From the NCBI GenBank assembly GCA_023248215.1, contig JAHFEW010000042.1:1-34802 (forward strand): a DNA stretch of 34,802 nt. The letters are read 5' to 3'. This DNA comes from Nitrospira sp. GTDB taxonomy: Bacteria > Nitrospirota > Nitrospiria > Nitrospirales > Nitrospiraceae. The position numbers and the translations under genes were made by a program. The notes below the pieces were generated by a model. That model saw only the letters and a list, made by a program, of their open reading frames with translations, was not told where the DNA came from and did no database searches. This document shows positions 6,863 to 16,073 of the stretch, piece by piece. Numbering within the stretch: the first letter of the stretch is position 1; each line of letters opens with the position of its first letter.

Positions 6863-9475
6863 TCAGCCGAGGGCGGACAACATCTTGCGCGTGATCCTCT
6901 GTTTGGCGGTGAAGTAATCCTTCCAAGGATCCTTGCGCAGCTGACATAATCGGTCGGGCAAGTTTGCGACGGTGAAGTGGTCGGAACGAAGATCGACTGA
7001 CAATTCATCCCATACTAACGGCACCGACAAGGGCGCGCTCGGCTTGGCTCGAGTCGAATAGGCGGCGACCGCGGTGGCTCCCTGGGCGTTACGCAGATAA
7101 TCGACGTAGATTTTCCCCTTCCGCTTTTGTTTGGACATGTTCGCGATGAAGCGTTCCGGAATCATACGAACAAGATGGTCGGCCAGAGCTTTGGAAAAGG
7201 ACTTTACCTCATCCCATGTGTGAACTCGCTGCAGCGGCACCACGACATGAAGGCCTTTCCCTCCGGTGGTTTTGACGAAAGAAGCCAGATTCAATTCGCT
7301 CAAGAGCGTGCGCAGCAACTGGGCCCCCTCGATGACGGACTGCCAGGGAACAGCGGGGTCGGGATCGAGGTCGAGGATCATACGGTCCGGGCTGTCGAGT
7401 TTATCCCGCTTCGTTCCCCAAGTATGAAGCTCCAGCACTCCCATTTGAACCAACCCGATCAGAGCAGGGAGGGTGTCGGCGACCATGTAACAGGCGGTAC
7501 CATCTTCTTCTGGAATTTCGACCCGGCCGACTGCTTCGGGAATTCGATCATTCGCATGTTTCTGGTAAAAGCACTCCTTTTTGTATCCTTCCGGACAGCG
7601 GACGAGAGTCAAGGGCCGATCCTGCAGATGCGGCAAGATCCATGCGCTGACGGTCTCGTAATATTGCGCCAGGACCAATTTCGTCACATTCTGTTCTGGG
7701 AACAATACCCGATCCGGATTACTGAGCGTCACTCCACCGACTATTGCCGACCCATTCGACGAATGGATGCTGGAAACTTTTTGGACTTTTGCTGCCCCGC
7801 TTCGACGTGAGGAACGATGACCAGCGGTCTTACCTGTTTTCTCGCGGGAGGCACCTGGGTCAGATCGTTCATGAACGACCGACCGAGCATCCTTGTCTTC
7901 TCGCAGACCTTGAAACGATGCCTGCCTCAGCTGACCTTCGTTGGTCCATTCCGCAAATGCCACCTCTGCCACCAGCTTCGGCGTGACCCAGTGCACCCCT
8001 CGTCCTTCGCTGCCGCTGGGCGGATTCTCAAATGAAGACTTCGTTTGTTCCAGTCTCTTGAGGCGTGTGTGGAGTTCCTTGAGCGAGCGCTCGGAAAAGC
8101 CTGTCCCTGTGCGTCCGGCAAAGCGAAGCCGGCCTTGTTTATCGTAGACGCCCAGGAGCAAGGCGCCAAAGGCGACTCGTGAGCCGGAAGGTTCGGTGAA
8201 TCCGCCGATCACAAACTCCTGCCGGCGACCACATTTGACCTTGACCCAGTTGCGATTCCTGCCGGCGACATAGGCGGCGTCCATACGTTTCGCGATCAAT
8301 CCTTCCATTCCGCTGCGGCAGGCTTCCGCAAAGGCCACATCACCCTGTCCAGTAATGTGGTCGCTGTATCGAATCAGTGAAGATGGTCCGCCGTCTTTCA
8401 ACAACGACGCCAACAAACGTTTACGTTCAATGAGGGAGGCAGGTCTGAGATCGTAGCCGTCGAGATACAGCAGATCGAACAGGTAATAGACGAGGTTGCT
8501 GTCCGAGCGCACATCGAACGCATTCTGCAAGGTTTGAAAACTGACGCCTCCGTCCGGCAGCAGGGCGACCACTTCGCCGTCGAGCCAGGCGGTCTTAACC
8601 GGCAAGGCCGCCACTGCCGCGGCGATATGGGGTAGTTTGGAGGTCCAATCATTGCCGTTTCTGGTAAACAACGTCGCCGTTCCTCCCTTCACACGACACA
8701 GAATTCGATAACCGTCGTACTTGAGTTCGTGCACCCATGCTTCTCCTTCCGGAGAGGCACCGACCAAGGTCGCTAACTGCGGCACGATCCATTTTTCTTG
8801 AGGGGCTTTGCGAGCTCCCGGAGCGGGCATTCCTTTGAGAGGTCGTTTCTTGGAAACGACTCGGCCCGATTCCTTCGACGATCGGTTGGACTGCCAGACC
8901 CGATGGTGCCCGGCGGCGACTTGTTCAATGGTTCTGCCACTGGCCACGCTCGCAGGGAGTTTCTGCGTCACATCACCCCTGTTTCCCATCTGCGCATCCT
9001 CGTCCTTTTCCTTGATCAGCAGCCAGTTTTCCTTGCCTGCTTCCTGTCGTCCGCCCATTCGAACCAGATTCCATATACCGTGCAATTTTTCGCCGTGCAG
9101 AGTGAACTTTAACCGCCCACGGCGATAGCTCGAGCGAGGGTCACCGATCGGCTCCCAATAGCCGCGATCCCAGAGTAGCACGGTGCCGCCACCATACTGC
9201 TTGGCAGGAATGATGCCCTCGAATCCGGCGTAGTCGAGGGGATGGTCCTCGACATGCACTGCCAACCGCTTTTGTCCCGGGTCGAGGCTAGGCCCTTTTG
9301 GGACCGCCCAACTTTTCAGCGTGCCGTCCAATTCCAACCGGAAGTCGTAATGGAGCCGGCTCGCCGCATGCTTCTGGATGACGAATTGCAGCCGACCCAT
9401 AGCCGGGATGGATCGACCGCGCGGCTCAGGCGTCCGCTTGAAATTTCGCTTTTTCCAATATTGCTGAAGCCCCAT
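6863..9475 (-). CDS. ligD: DNA ligase D (phosphoesterase-ligase-polymerase)
   Basis: An 870-residue LigD with all three domains in the order PE-LIG-POL. The 3'-phosphoesterase domain (about 25-165) carries LHYDFRLELDG with H42 and D44. The ATP-dependent ligase domain (about 225-525) has motif I ELKYDGYR with nucleophile K252 and motif V-like NWVKVKCG. The primase/polymerase domain (about 580-860) has LDLDPD with metal-binding D702 and D704 and VKTTGGKGLHV. In bacterial NHEJ it is recruited by Ku to process and seal double-strand breaks. CAGGAGA precedes the ATG. It is the last gene of the minus-strand run that begins near Ku, 35 nt after the damaged Slp-like gene. All expected active-site residues are present. 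Confidence 0.96.
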   Translation of the reverse strand: MGLQQYWKKRNFKRTPEPRGRSIPAMGRLQFVIQKHAASRLHYDFRLELDGTLKSWAVPKGPSLDPGQKRLAVHVEDHPLDYAGFEGIIPAKQYGGGTVLLWDRGYWEPIGDPRSSYRRGRLKFTLHGEKLHGIWNLVRMGGRQEAGKENWLLIKEKDEDAQMGNRGDVTQKLPASVASGRTIEQVAAGHHRVWQSNRSSKESGRVVSKKRPLKGMPAPGARKAPQEKWIVPQLATLVGASPEGEAWVHELKYDGYRILCRVKGGTATLFTRNGNDWTSKLPHIAAAVAALPVKTAWLDGEVVALLPDGGVSFQTLQNAFDVRSDSNLVYYLFDLLYLDGYDLRPASLIERKRLLASLLKDGGPSSLIRYSDHITGQGDVAFAEACRSGMEGLIAKRMDAAYVAGRNRNWVKVKCGRRQEFVIGGFTEPSGSRVAFGALLLGVYDKQGRLRFAGRTGTGFSERSLKELHTRLKRLEQTKSSFENPPSGSEGRGVHWVTPKLVAEVAFAEWTNEGQLRQASFQGLREDKDARSVVHERSDPGASREKTGKTAGHRSSRRSGAAKVQKVSSIHSSNGSAIVGGVTLSNPDRVLFPEQNVTKLVLAQYYETVSAWILPHLQDRPLTLVRCPEGYKKECFYQKHANDRIPEAVGRVEIPEEDGTACYMVADTLPALIGLVQMGVLELHTWGTKRDKLDSPDRMILDLDPDPAVPWQSVIEGAQLLRTLLSELNLASFVKTTGGKGLHVVVPLQRVHTWDEVKSFSKALADHLVRMIPERFIANMSKQKRKGKIYVDYLRNAQGATAVAAYSTRAKPSAPLSVPLVWDELSVDLRSDHFTVANLPDRLCQLRKDPWKDYFTAKQRITRKMLSALG

Positions 9476-9510
9476 GTGTCTCCTGCTTGGTTGGATGGAA
9501 CCGCGCTATC

Positions 9511-10154
9511 TCATTTCCTAAATTGCGGCCGCGCGGATGCCGGCGGAGGTCCACTCGGAGTGGGCGATCCGCCGCCAAAACCAAAGAATGGGCCGTAATA
9601 GGGATAACCATAATAGGGGCCTCCGCCATACCACCCGCCCAAACCGCCGTAGGAATACGGGTAGGCATACATCGATCTCCCATAGGGATCGTCATAGGGT
9701 GCGGAACGGATCTGCAGATTGCTCTCGTCCCAATCCACTAGATGCTTCACTTCGATGACCGGATAATTGTATTCCCCATCATCCATGGCTCGTGTGACGG
9801 CTGCACCCACTTCGCCGATGATCGTCACCGGAGTGCCGGCGTCGACCACAGCCGCGTCGAGAAATTCTCTACTTTTGACGGCTAGGAACCGGCCCTGAAA
9901 CCTTGGGCGATCCTTCGTCGGCACAGCGCCGGATCCGGCTGGAATCTGCAACGCTTCAATCTCGGTGCGATCTTTGACCCGCTTGCTCTTGAGCACGATG
10001 CCGCTCACCATGACGGTCTTCCCCTGATAGGCGGATGGAGTGGCTTTCAGGTCGGCGAAGGACAGGGACTCCTCGACGCGAAGACATGGTTGAACTCAAA
10101 GGTGGCCTGACCATATTTGTATGAGGGGGAACCCCTTCCCTTTTCCCTCTTCAT
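9511..10154 (-). pseudogene. Slp-family outer-membrane lipoprotein gene, 5' end damaged
   Basis: The minus-strand frame 10095-9511 encodes an Slp (starvation-inducible lipoprotein) domain: SLSFADLKATPSAYQGKTV, then TEIEALQIP, GRFLAV, VTIIGEV and DGEYNYPVIEVKHL, then a Tyr/Gly-rich tail. The first ATG (10011) lies inside the conserved region, and the frame is closed by TGA at 10098-10096. The family's upstream sequence appears to continue in the neighbouring frame (KYGQATFEFNHV), which opens at an ATG overlapping the DUF72 stop (10154). One base restored near 10085 would give NHVLRVEESLSF and join the frames. No lipoprotein signal peptide is visible in either frame, so export is doubtful. A sequencing error could explain the shift but not the missing signal peptide. 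Confidence 0.65.
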
Positions 10155-10879
10155 CGAGCGGCGAGGATCCCTTTCAACTCTTGCGCGTTCTTGACGGCAT
10201 ATCCCGCCTGGTCATTGTCGAAATAGAGGTACACGTCAATGTCGGACTGTTTCCAACGGTCGATTTGGTCAGCCCATGATTTCAATGTTCCAGCCGAATA
10301 GTCGCCTTCATATTTGTTGCCCGGTCCATGGAGCCGGACATACACAAAATCTGCCGTCACCTCGACGGCAGAACGAATGCCGCCCAGCTCATACAGACAG
10401 AAGGCGACATTGTGGTCCCGCAGCAGGCGGTAGACCTCGCGGTTGTGCCAGCTGAGGTCACGGCATTCGATGCTGTAGCGCGGTCCCGCTGGAAGCGCGC
10501 AAAGAAATTGCTGTAGCCGATCGGGATTGCAATGCCAGTTCGGAGGCAATTGAAACAGAATCGGACCACGCTTGGCGCCCAATCCGCACGTCGCCGCCAT
10601 CAACCGGTCGAGGGCCAGCTTTGGATCCAACAGTTTTTTACGATGGGTGATGTAGCGACTTCCCTTGACCGCAAAACAGAATCCAGCAGGAGTTGCGTCT
10701 TTCCATGCTTCGAAGGTCGCTGACGAGGGCAGGCGATAAAAGCTGTTATTGACCTCTACGGTATCGAAGTCCTGCCCATAGTAGTCCAACATGGCGCGGG
10801 GCAGAAGGTTCGTCGGGTAATAAGGCCCGCGCCAATGATTGTAATGCCACCCCGAGGTTCCGATTCGCACATGAGCCAT
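10151..10879 (-). CDS. DUF72 (YecE-like) family protein
   Basis: A 242-residue protein of the DUF72/YecE family, a TIM-barrel-like fold of unknown biochemical role. Family landmarks in order: HVRIGTSGWHYNHWRGPYYP at the N-terminus, YYGQDFDTVEVNNSFYRLPS, FAVKGSRYITHRKKL, GPILFQLPPNWHCN, YSIECRDLSWHN, ADFVYVRLHGP and YLYFDNDQAGYAVKNA. The frame opens 11 codons earlier, but GGGAG 6 nt before the ATG at 10879 marks the better start. It lies 51 nt downstream of the glycogen debranching enzyme gene, and its TGA overlaps an ATG of the Slp-like remnant. Presence in an NHEJ/trehalose transcript suggests a stress role (inference). Confidence 0.9.
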   Translation of the reverse strand: MAHVRIGTSGWHYNHWRGPYYPTNLLPRAMLDYYGQDFDTVEVNNSFYRLPSSATFEAWKDATPAGFCFAVKGSRYITHRKKLLDPKLALDRLMAATCGLGAKRGPILFQLPPNWHCNPDRLQQFLCALPAGPRYSIECRDLSWHNREVYRLLRDHNVAFCLYELGGIRSAVEVTADFVYVRLHGPGNKYEGDYSAGTLKSWADQIDRWKQSDIDVYLYFDNDQAGYAVKNAQELKGILAAR

Positions 10880-10930
10880 GTCATCTCCCGCCGTCTGTAT
10901 TCGGCCAGGCACATGGAAGCATCGAAACTC

Positions 10931-12982
10931 TCACGGCTTCTCGAATGTGGGACGGGTCTTTCGATAAGCACGTAGCACCTCCGCCACACTCCAGGCTTGG
11001 GCGATGCACCCTCGTGGGTGATAAGGAGGTTCTGCGTCGAAAATTTCGCTCACCGTGCCGATTCCATCTTCAAACAAATGGGCCCGAAACCCATCCAACA
11101 TGCTACGTGCCTTCGATGCATCCTTGTACACCTTGAGCCAGGCGTCGATAAACGGTCCGATCAACCAAGCCCACACCGTCCCCTGGTGGTACGCTGCGTC
11201 CCTTGCGCGAAGGTCCCCGAAATACATTGGCTTGTAGTCTCGATGGTCCCTGGAAAGGCTACGGAGTCCCACCGGAGTGACCAGTTTGTCCGCCACTGCA
11301 TCGACCACCGCTCGCCATCGCTGCTCTTCAAGTATCGGATGCTGAAGAGCAATCGCCAAAATCTGGTTGGGGCGAAAGCTGGCGTCGTCGCCCTGCTCGC
11401 CATCGACCACATCGAACAGGTACCCGCCGGCCTGATGCCAGAAGCGCTGATTGAATGAGTGCTGGGCTTGCGCCGCCATGTCGGCCCATTGGTTGGTCGG
11501 CTCCCCGGCCATCTCTCCCCACTGCACCATGCAGCGGAGCGCGTTATACCAGAGGGCCTGAATTTCCACTGGCTTGCCACGTCGAGGCGTGACCACCCAT
11601 CCCTCCACCTTCGCGTCCATCCATGTGAGCTGGTATCCTTCAGCCCCCGCACGCAACAGGCCGTCTTGCGGATCAACGCCGATGCCGAAATGAGTGCCCT
11701 TCATATGGTGCTCGATCACAGACTTCAAGGTGGGCTGTAAGGCCATCAGGGTCTCGCGGTCGCCGGTGACGCAGTAATAACGATCGAGCGCATGAAAATA
11801 CCAGAGTGTCGCATCCACGGTGTGGTACAGCGCCTTGCGCTGTCCTTCTGGAAAGAGATTCGGCAGCAATCCATCCTGAACATAATTGGCGAATGTGCGG
11901 AGGATCCACCGCGCTTCCTGGTAACGGCCGGTACAGAGGGTGAGCCCTTCAAGGCTGATCATGGTATCGCGGCCCCAGTCGGTGAACCAATGATAGCCGG
12001 CGATGACGGTGCGTGCTTCATCGCCGGACGCCCGCGCCAGCGCCTGCTCTTCCAACCGGGATCCGGGATAGACAATGAACTGGTCGGCCGCTAAGGTCAG
12101 CCATCCTTCAATGTCCTCCCTACCCCTGTCTTGCAGCTCGGACAGCAGCTTGTTCAACCGCTGGGCCTCCGCCTCAAAAATTGCTTCCGGATTAAATTCA
12201 AGTAGCTCCCATGACTCGGTGCTGGCGACAAACGCGATCGGCCGATCCGAGGTGAGCTCCACGGTAAAATACCCGGGGCTTGCCAAGTCCTCGATATGTT
12301 CAGAGCCGCGATCGCGATCGATCCGATAAGACACACCAGGACTCAGGAGCGAATCCGCCACGAACACACCACAGTGGGGCCGCAGACACATTTTCAGCGA
12401 CGGGGCTCCTTCGCACAGATGCATCTCGTATCGCCCGTCGAGCACGGTGAGCGGGAAGGGAGGCCGTCTCGCTTCATGGAGTTGCGCATCAAGCATACGA
12501 AATGTCACGAAGGGACGGATATGGAGGCGGAGCGAATCACCTTCCGTTAAATGATATTCTACATACACCGAATTGTGGCCGTACGGCATGATGACTCGCT
12601 TTTCAAGGCGCCGTCCATTGAGCGCACAACGCCAGACCGGTGTTTGCCATTCGCGGGTGAATTCACTGAGCACCCTGGGAAGGTCGCCTTGCAGGCGTCC
12701 GTCTTCAAATTCCACCCCGCTCAAAAGGAAGGATTCGCCATCGACGATGGCTTCTTCATCCAGACGAGGAATCATGACCGTTCGCCCCCAAGGCGACGGT
12801 AGATCCGGTACGAACATGCCGTGGTAACGCCTCGTCGGCGCACCGAGCAAAGTCCCGGAGGCATAGCCGCCGAGGCCGTTCGTCACCAGCCATTCCTTGG
12901 AGAGCCAGGCGTCATTGTCCTGAAGGCGCTCGCGGGGCACAGTCAGAATCATATTACCGCTTTGAAGCGTGGTAGCCATCAC
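10931..12982 (-). CDS. Glycogen debranching enzyme (amylo-alpha-1,6-glucosidase type)
   Basis: A protein of 682-683 residues (tandem GTG 12982 / ATG 12979). The N-terminal GDE_N beta-sandwich starts with WLVTNGLGGYASGTLLGAPT and TRRYHGMFV. The C-terminal (alpha/alpha)6 barrel carries the conserved HWFTDWGRDTMISLEGL (D334 and D338 counted from ATG 12979), LTWMDAK and VEIQALWYNALR. These are the signatures of bacterial/archaeal amylo-alpha-1,6-glucosidases (GH133 type) that cleave alpha-1,6 branches of glycogen. It sits 32 nt after treZ and upstream of the DUF72 gene on the same strand. Debranched glucans could feed a TreY/TreZ trehalose route. The ribosome binding site is weak (GGGATGAG), so translation may depend partly on upstream ribosomes. 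Confidence 0.92.
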   Translation of the reverse strand: MMATTLQSGNMILTVPRERLQDNDAWLSKEWLVTNGLGGYASGTLLGAPTRRYHGMFVPDLPSPWGRTVMIPRLDEEAIVDGESFLLSGVEFEDGRLQGDLPRVLSEFTREWQTPVWRCALNGRRLEKRVIMPYGHNSVYVEYHLTEGDSLRLHIRPFVTFRMLDAQLHEARRPPFPLTVLDGRYEMHLCEGAPSLKMCLRPHCGVFVADSLLSPGVSYRIDRDRGSEHIEDLASPGYFTVELTSDRPIAFVASTESWELLEFNPEAIFEAEAQRLNKLLSELQDRGREDIEGWLTLAADQFIVYPGSRLEEQALARASGDEARTVIAGYHWFTDWGRDTMISLEGLTLCTGRYQEARWILRTFANYVQDGLLPNLFPEGQRKALYHTVDATLWYFHALDRYYCVTGDRETLMALQPTLKSVIEHHMKGTHFGIGVDPQDGLLRAGAEGYQLTWMDAKVEGWVVTPRRGKPVEIQALWYNALRCMVQWGEMAGEPTNQWADMAAQAQHSFNQRFWHQAGGYLFDVVDGEQGDDASFRPNQILAIALQHPILEEQRWRAVVDAVADKLVTPVGLRSLSRDHRDYKPMYFGDLRARDAAYHQGTVWAWLIGPFIDAWLKVYKDASKARSMLDGFRAHLFEDGIGTVSEIFDAEPPYHPRGCIAQAWSVAEVLRAYRKTRPTFEKP

Positions 12983-13014
12983 TCTGTCTCATCCCGTCCC
13001 TGTGCATCACAACG

Positions 13015-14922
13015 TCAGTGGCGCATGGCCGCATAGAATGCCGCCGATCCGCCCGGCATCAGCCAGCCTGCTTCAGTCAATGGCTCGATGACGCCTGGTC
13101 CTCCATACAGTGGCGCGTCGCTGGACCACAGGAGCTCCCATGAATGCCCTACCGGCGGAGCGAGCAGCGGCTCCGGGGCCGGCCGATAGTCGAGATCGGC
13201 GCCAAGATTCACGAGAAGGAGTCGGTCATCCCCCGCTTGACTGGCATAACGCAGCACGAACGCCGCTGGTCCGATCACGGCGCCATCGACGCGGTCGCGC
13301 GCTTGTTGCGCAATGACCGGATCCTCGCGCCTGAGTCGAAGCAGATCGCGGTGCAGGGCATAGCACTCACTGTGCCGGTCGCGTTCCGACCAATCGAGTT
13401 TCGAACGTTCGAAGACTGCAGGGGCACAGGGGTCGATGATGGCTGCCTGTGCGTCCTGTGAGCCATAACTCGGAAATTGGGCCAAGAATTCCTTTCTACC
13501 TTGATGGATCTGCCCGGCCAGTTCGCCCGGTGGAAAATCCACAAAAAATAAAAACGGCGAAGAGGCGGCGAATTCTTGGCCCATGAACAACATGGGAGTT
13601 TCCGGAGCCAACAGCAGCAGAGCCGTCAAGGCGCGATAGACGCCAGGACTAGTCTTCTGGTGCAGACGATCCCCTCGCAACTGATTCGCAATTTGATCAT
13701 GGTTTTGAATGAAGAAGACGAACCCTTCGGCAGGCTCGCGCGACACGACGGTTCCCCGCAATTTGCCATGCCACTGATATCGCTGGCCTTGATAGAGAAA
13801 CGCCCGCTTCACGCATGAAATGAGCTCTTGTGGTGTTCCACGATAGTCGGTGTAATACCCTTCGCTTCGCCCGGTTGCCGCCACGCGTGCCGTGTGATGA
13901 AAGTCCTCGCTCCAGACTCCATCCAATCCCCATCCATGCTGCGCGACAGCCTGAATGGTACAGACCCATTGCGCTTCACATTCGGCCATCAGGATGATCG
14001 ATCGCTTCCCTGCCGCCCGCCTGGCCGCTTGGGACAGTTCTGCCACCACATGGACAGGACCGGCATCATGAAACGCATGGACCGCATCCAACCTGAGCCC
14101 ATCCAAATGAAACTCTTCGATCCAGTAACAGGCGTTGTGGATGAAAAATTCACGAACTCCCTGAGAGCCCGGCCCGTCGAAGTTAATCGCTTGCCCCCAC
14201 TCATTGGGATATCGATCGGTAAAGTAGTCGTCGCTGAACGCCGGCAGATAATTCCCCTCCGGCCCCAAATGGTTGTACACCACGTCGAGGATGACCCCGA
14301 GTCCACGCAGGTGCGCTTCATCCACGAATCGTTTCAAGGCGTCAGGATCACCATAGATATGAGCCGGCGCATAGAGACCGACTCCGTCGTATCCCCAATT
14401 CCATCGACCGGGAAATTCCGCCACCGGCATGACCTCGATGACCGTGATTCCAAGATCCTGCAGCGCGTCGAGCCGTGTCATGGCGGAATCAAATGTCCCC
14501 TCAGGGGTGAACGTGCCGATATGCAATTCGTAAATCACTTGCCCGTGCATGGTAAGGCCTGACCACGCGTGATCTCTCCAATCAAAGGCATCAGGATCGA
14601 CGATCAATGACGGACCATGGGGTCCGCTGGGTTGAAAACGTGAACAGGGATCCGGACAGAGTTGCTCTCCATCCAGTCGATACCGGTAGGTCATGCCGAC
14701 CGATGCCTCTCGCACCAGCCCAGTCCAATATCCATCGGCCTCTCGCGTCAGCGCATACACCGTTCCTTTAGGTTCAAGGACGACTTCCACCTTGGCAGGC
14801 TTCGGTGCCCAACAACGGAACTCCACTCCCTCATGTGTTACATGAGCTCCGAGTGGCATACGGCACGGTGCAGGCCTCTCACCTGGATTCTCCGGTACGA
14901 CCGCTGTGGCCAGAGCCTTCAT
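13015..14922 (-). CDS. treZ: Malto-oligosyltrehalose trehalohydrolase
   Basis: A 635-residue GH13 enzyme with an N-terminal CBM48-like domain (LGAHVTHEGVEFRCWAPKPA) and a TIM barrel. Barrel motifs in order: VIYELHIGTFTPEGTF, VILDVVYNHLGPEGNY, DGLRLDAVHAFHD with nucleophile D279, LMAECEAQ with acid/base E314, and FFIQNHDQIAN with D409. The C-terminal domain is an all-beta GH13 type. TreZ releases trehalose from maltooligosyl-trehalose made by TreY; no treY is in the window. A GTG at 14928 is also in frame, but GGAAGG is correctly spaced only for the ATG at 14922. The ribosome binding site lies inside the end of the topoisomerase IB gene, so the two are probably coupled. Confidence 0.93.
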   Translation of the reverse strand: MKALATAVVPENPGERPAPCRMPLGAHVTHEGVEFRCWAPKPAKVEVVLEPKGTVYALTREADGYWTGLVREASVGMTYRYRLDGEQLCPDPCSRFQPSGPHGPSLIVDPDAFDWRDHAWSGLTMHGQVIYELHIGTFTPEGTFDSAMTRLDALQDLGITVIEVMPVAEFPGRWNWGYDGVGLYAPAHIYGDPDALKRFVDEAHLRGLGVILDVVYNHLGPEGNYLPAFSDDYFTDRYPNEWGQAINFDGPGSQGVREFFIHNACYWIEEFHLDGLRLDAVHAFHDAGPVHVVAELSQAARRAAGKRSIILMAECEAQWVCTIQAVAQHGWGLDGVWSEDFHHTARVAATGRSEGYYTDYRGTPQELISCVKRAFLYQGQRYQWHGKLRGTVVSREPAEGFVFFIQNHDQIANQLRGDRLHQKTSPGVYRALTALLLLAPETPMLFMGQEFAASSPFLFFVDFPPGELAGQIHQGRKEFLAQFPSYGSQDAQAAIIDPCAPAVFERSKLDWSERDRHSECYALHRDLLRLRREDPVIAQQARDRVDGAVIGPAAFVLRYASQAGDDRLLLVNLGADLDYRPAPEPLLAPPVGHSWELLWSSDAPLYGGPGVIEPLTEAGWLMPGGSAAFYAAMRH

Positions 14923-14924
14923 AA

Positions 14925-16073
14925 TCACCTTCCCCCGTTCGTCCCGGTTGTCGAGAGGTTGGAATGCAGGATTCGTTCGCGGAGGAAGTTGAGAACGGCG
15001 GGTTCTTCAGGCGGGAGGTGCCTCAACGACCGCGGCGATTCCTGCCGCATCGTCCGGCTGAGACTGGTCAGTAAGGTCCCATCGAAGTACGCCTGTACAA
15101 TTTCAGGATGTACATAACACTCGCGGCACACGGCCTTCGTATTACCCAGCTGCATCGCCACCGCCCCGATCGCGGCTGCAACATTCCGTTTCGCCTTGGT
15201 TAGCGACTCGCATTGGCCCTCCTATTCTCTGAGCGCGCGCGCCGCCAATACCGTGCCGGCCCAGGTGCGGAAATCCTTGGCCGTGAAGTCCTGGCCTGCG
15301 ATGCGCCGCAAGTACACGTGGACATCACTCGACGTGATGGAATGACGGGACCCCTCTTCATCAACATATTGAAAGAGTTCATAGCCTGGCAGATCCTGGC
15401 TCTGTTTGACGACGCGAGCCAAGCCCCGGTCGGTGATATCCACATTATGGCGGATCCCGCTTTTCCCTCGGAACTCAAATCGCAATATGGAGCTCTTCAC
15501 CTTCACATGACGATCCCGCAGAGTCGTTAGTCCAAAAGACTCGTTCGTCCGCGCATACTCTTCATTTCCGATGCGTATCAACGTCGTTTCGAGAAGTCGA
15601 ACCACGGTGGCCAGAATTTTATCTCTCGGCAACCCGGGCCGTCTCAGATCTGCGGCCACCCGCCTGCGTATCCTAGGTAGCAGTCGGCCGAAGGTGAGCA
15701 TGCGATCGTATTTAGTCTCATTTCGAGCGTGATTCCATCGGGGATGATAGTGATATTGCTTGCGTCCCCTGACATCCCACCCGGTCGCCTGCAGATGCCC
15801 CTGCGGATCAATGCAGATCCAGATGTCAGTCCAGGCGGGTGGAATGACGAGTGATTGAATCCGTCGCGAGCAAGCTTGATCTCGTATGAGCGTGCCATTG
15901 GGGCGAATGTAATAGGATCTCTTCCCCTGACTCTTGCGGGCAATGCCCGGGGTGAGATCGAGCACATAATGCAGGCCGGCAGCGCGAGCCGACCGGACGG
16001 ATTCCTCGACTGATCGATTCGAGCTGGCTCCGGTAGTGGCAATGGCGACGGCAGATCTCATCGGTCGATTCAT
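14925..16073 (-). pseudogene. DNA topoisomerase IB gene interrupted by an in-frame TAG
   Basis: Codons 1-283 encode the N-terminal and most of the catalytic domain of a bacterial type IB topoisomerase (LVIPPAWTDIWICIDPQGHL, GRKQYHYHP, IRIGNEEYARTNESFGLTTL, EFRGKSG, FTAKDFRTWAGTVLAARAL). Codon 284 (15224-15222) is TAG. The same frame then continues without a shift for 98 more codons, including LTKAKRNVAAAIGAVA and LGNTKAVCRECYVHPEIV, the family's C-terminus with the expected nucleophile Y320. A product stopping at 283 would lack the catalytic tyrosine. The start ATG overlaps the Ku stop (ATGA). Apart from the TAG nothing looks decayed, so a recent mutation, readthrough or a base-call error are all possible. 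Confidence 0.85.

Noticed and set aside
7127-7810. 227-codon plus-strand frame inside ligD
   Set aside because: Opposite the polymerase domain, whose motifs are intact on the minus strand.
13828-14562. 244-codon plus-strand frame inside treZ
   Set aside because: Antisense to the GH13 barrel; no ribosome binding site.
15222-15224. TAG in topoisomerase IB as a pyrrolysine codon
   Set aside because: No pyl genes or other TAG-interrupted genes are visible here, and the family does not use pyrrolysine; mutation, leaky readthrough or sequencing error is simpler.
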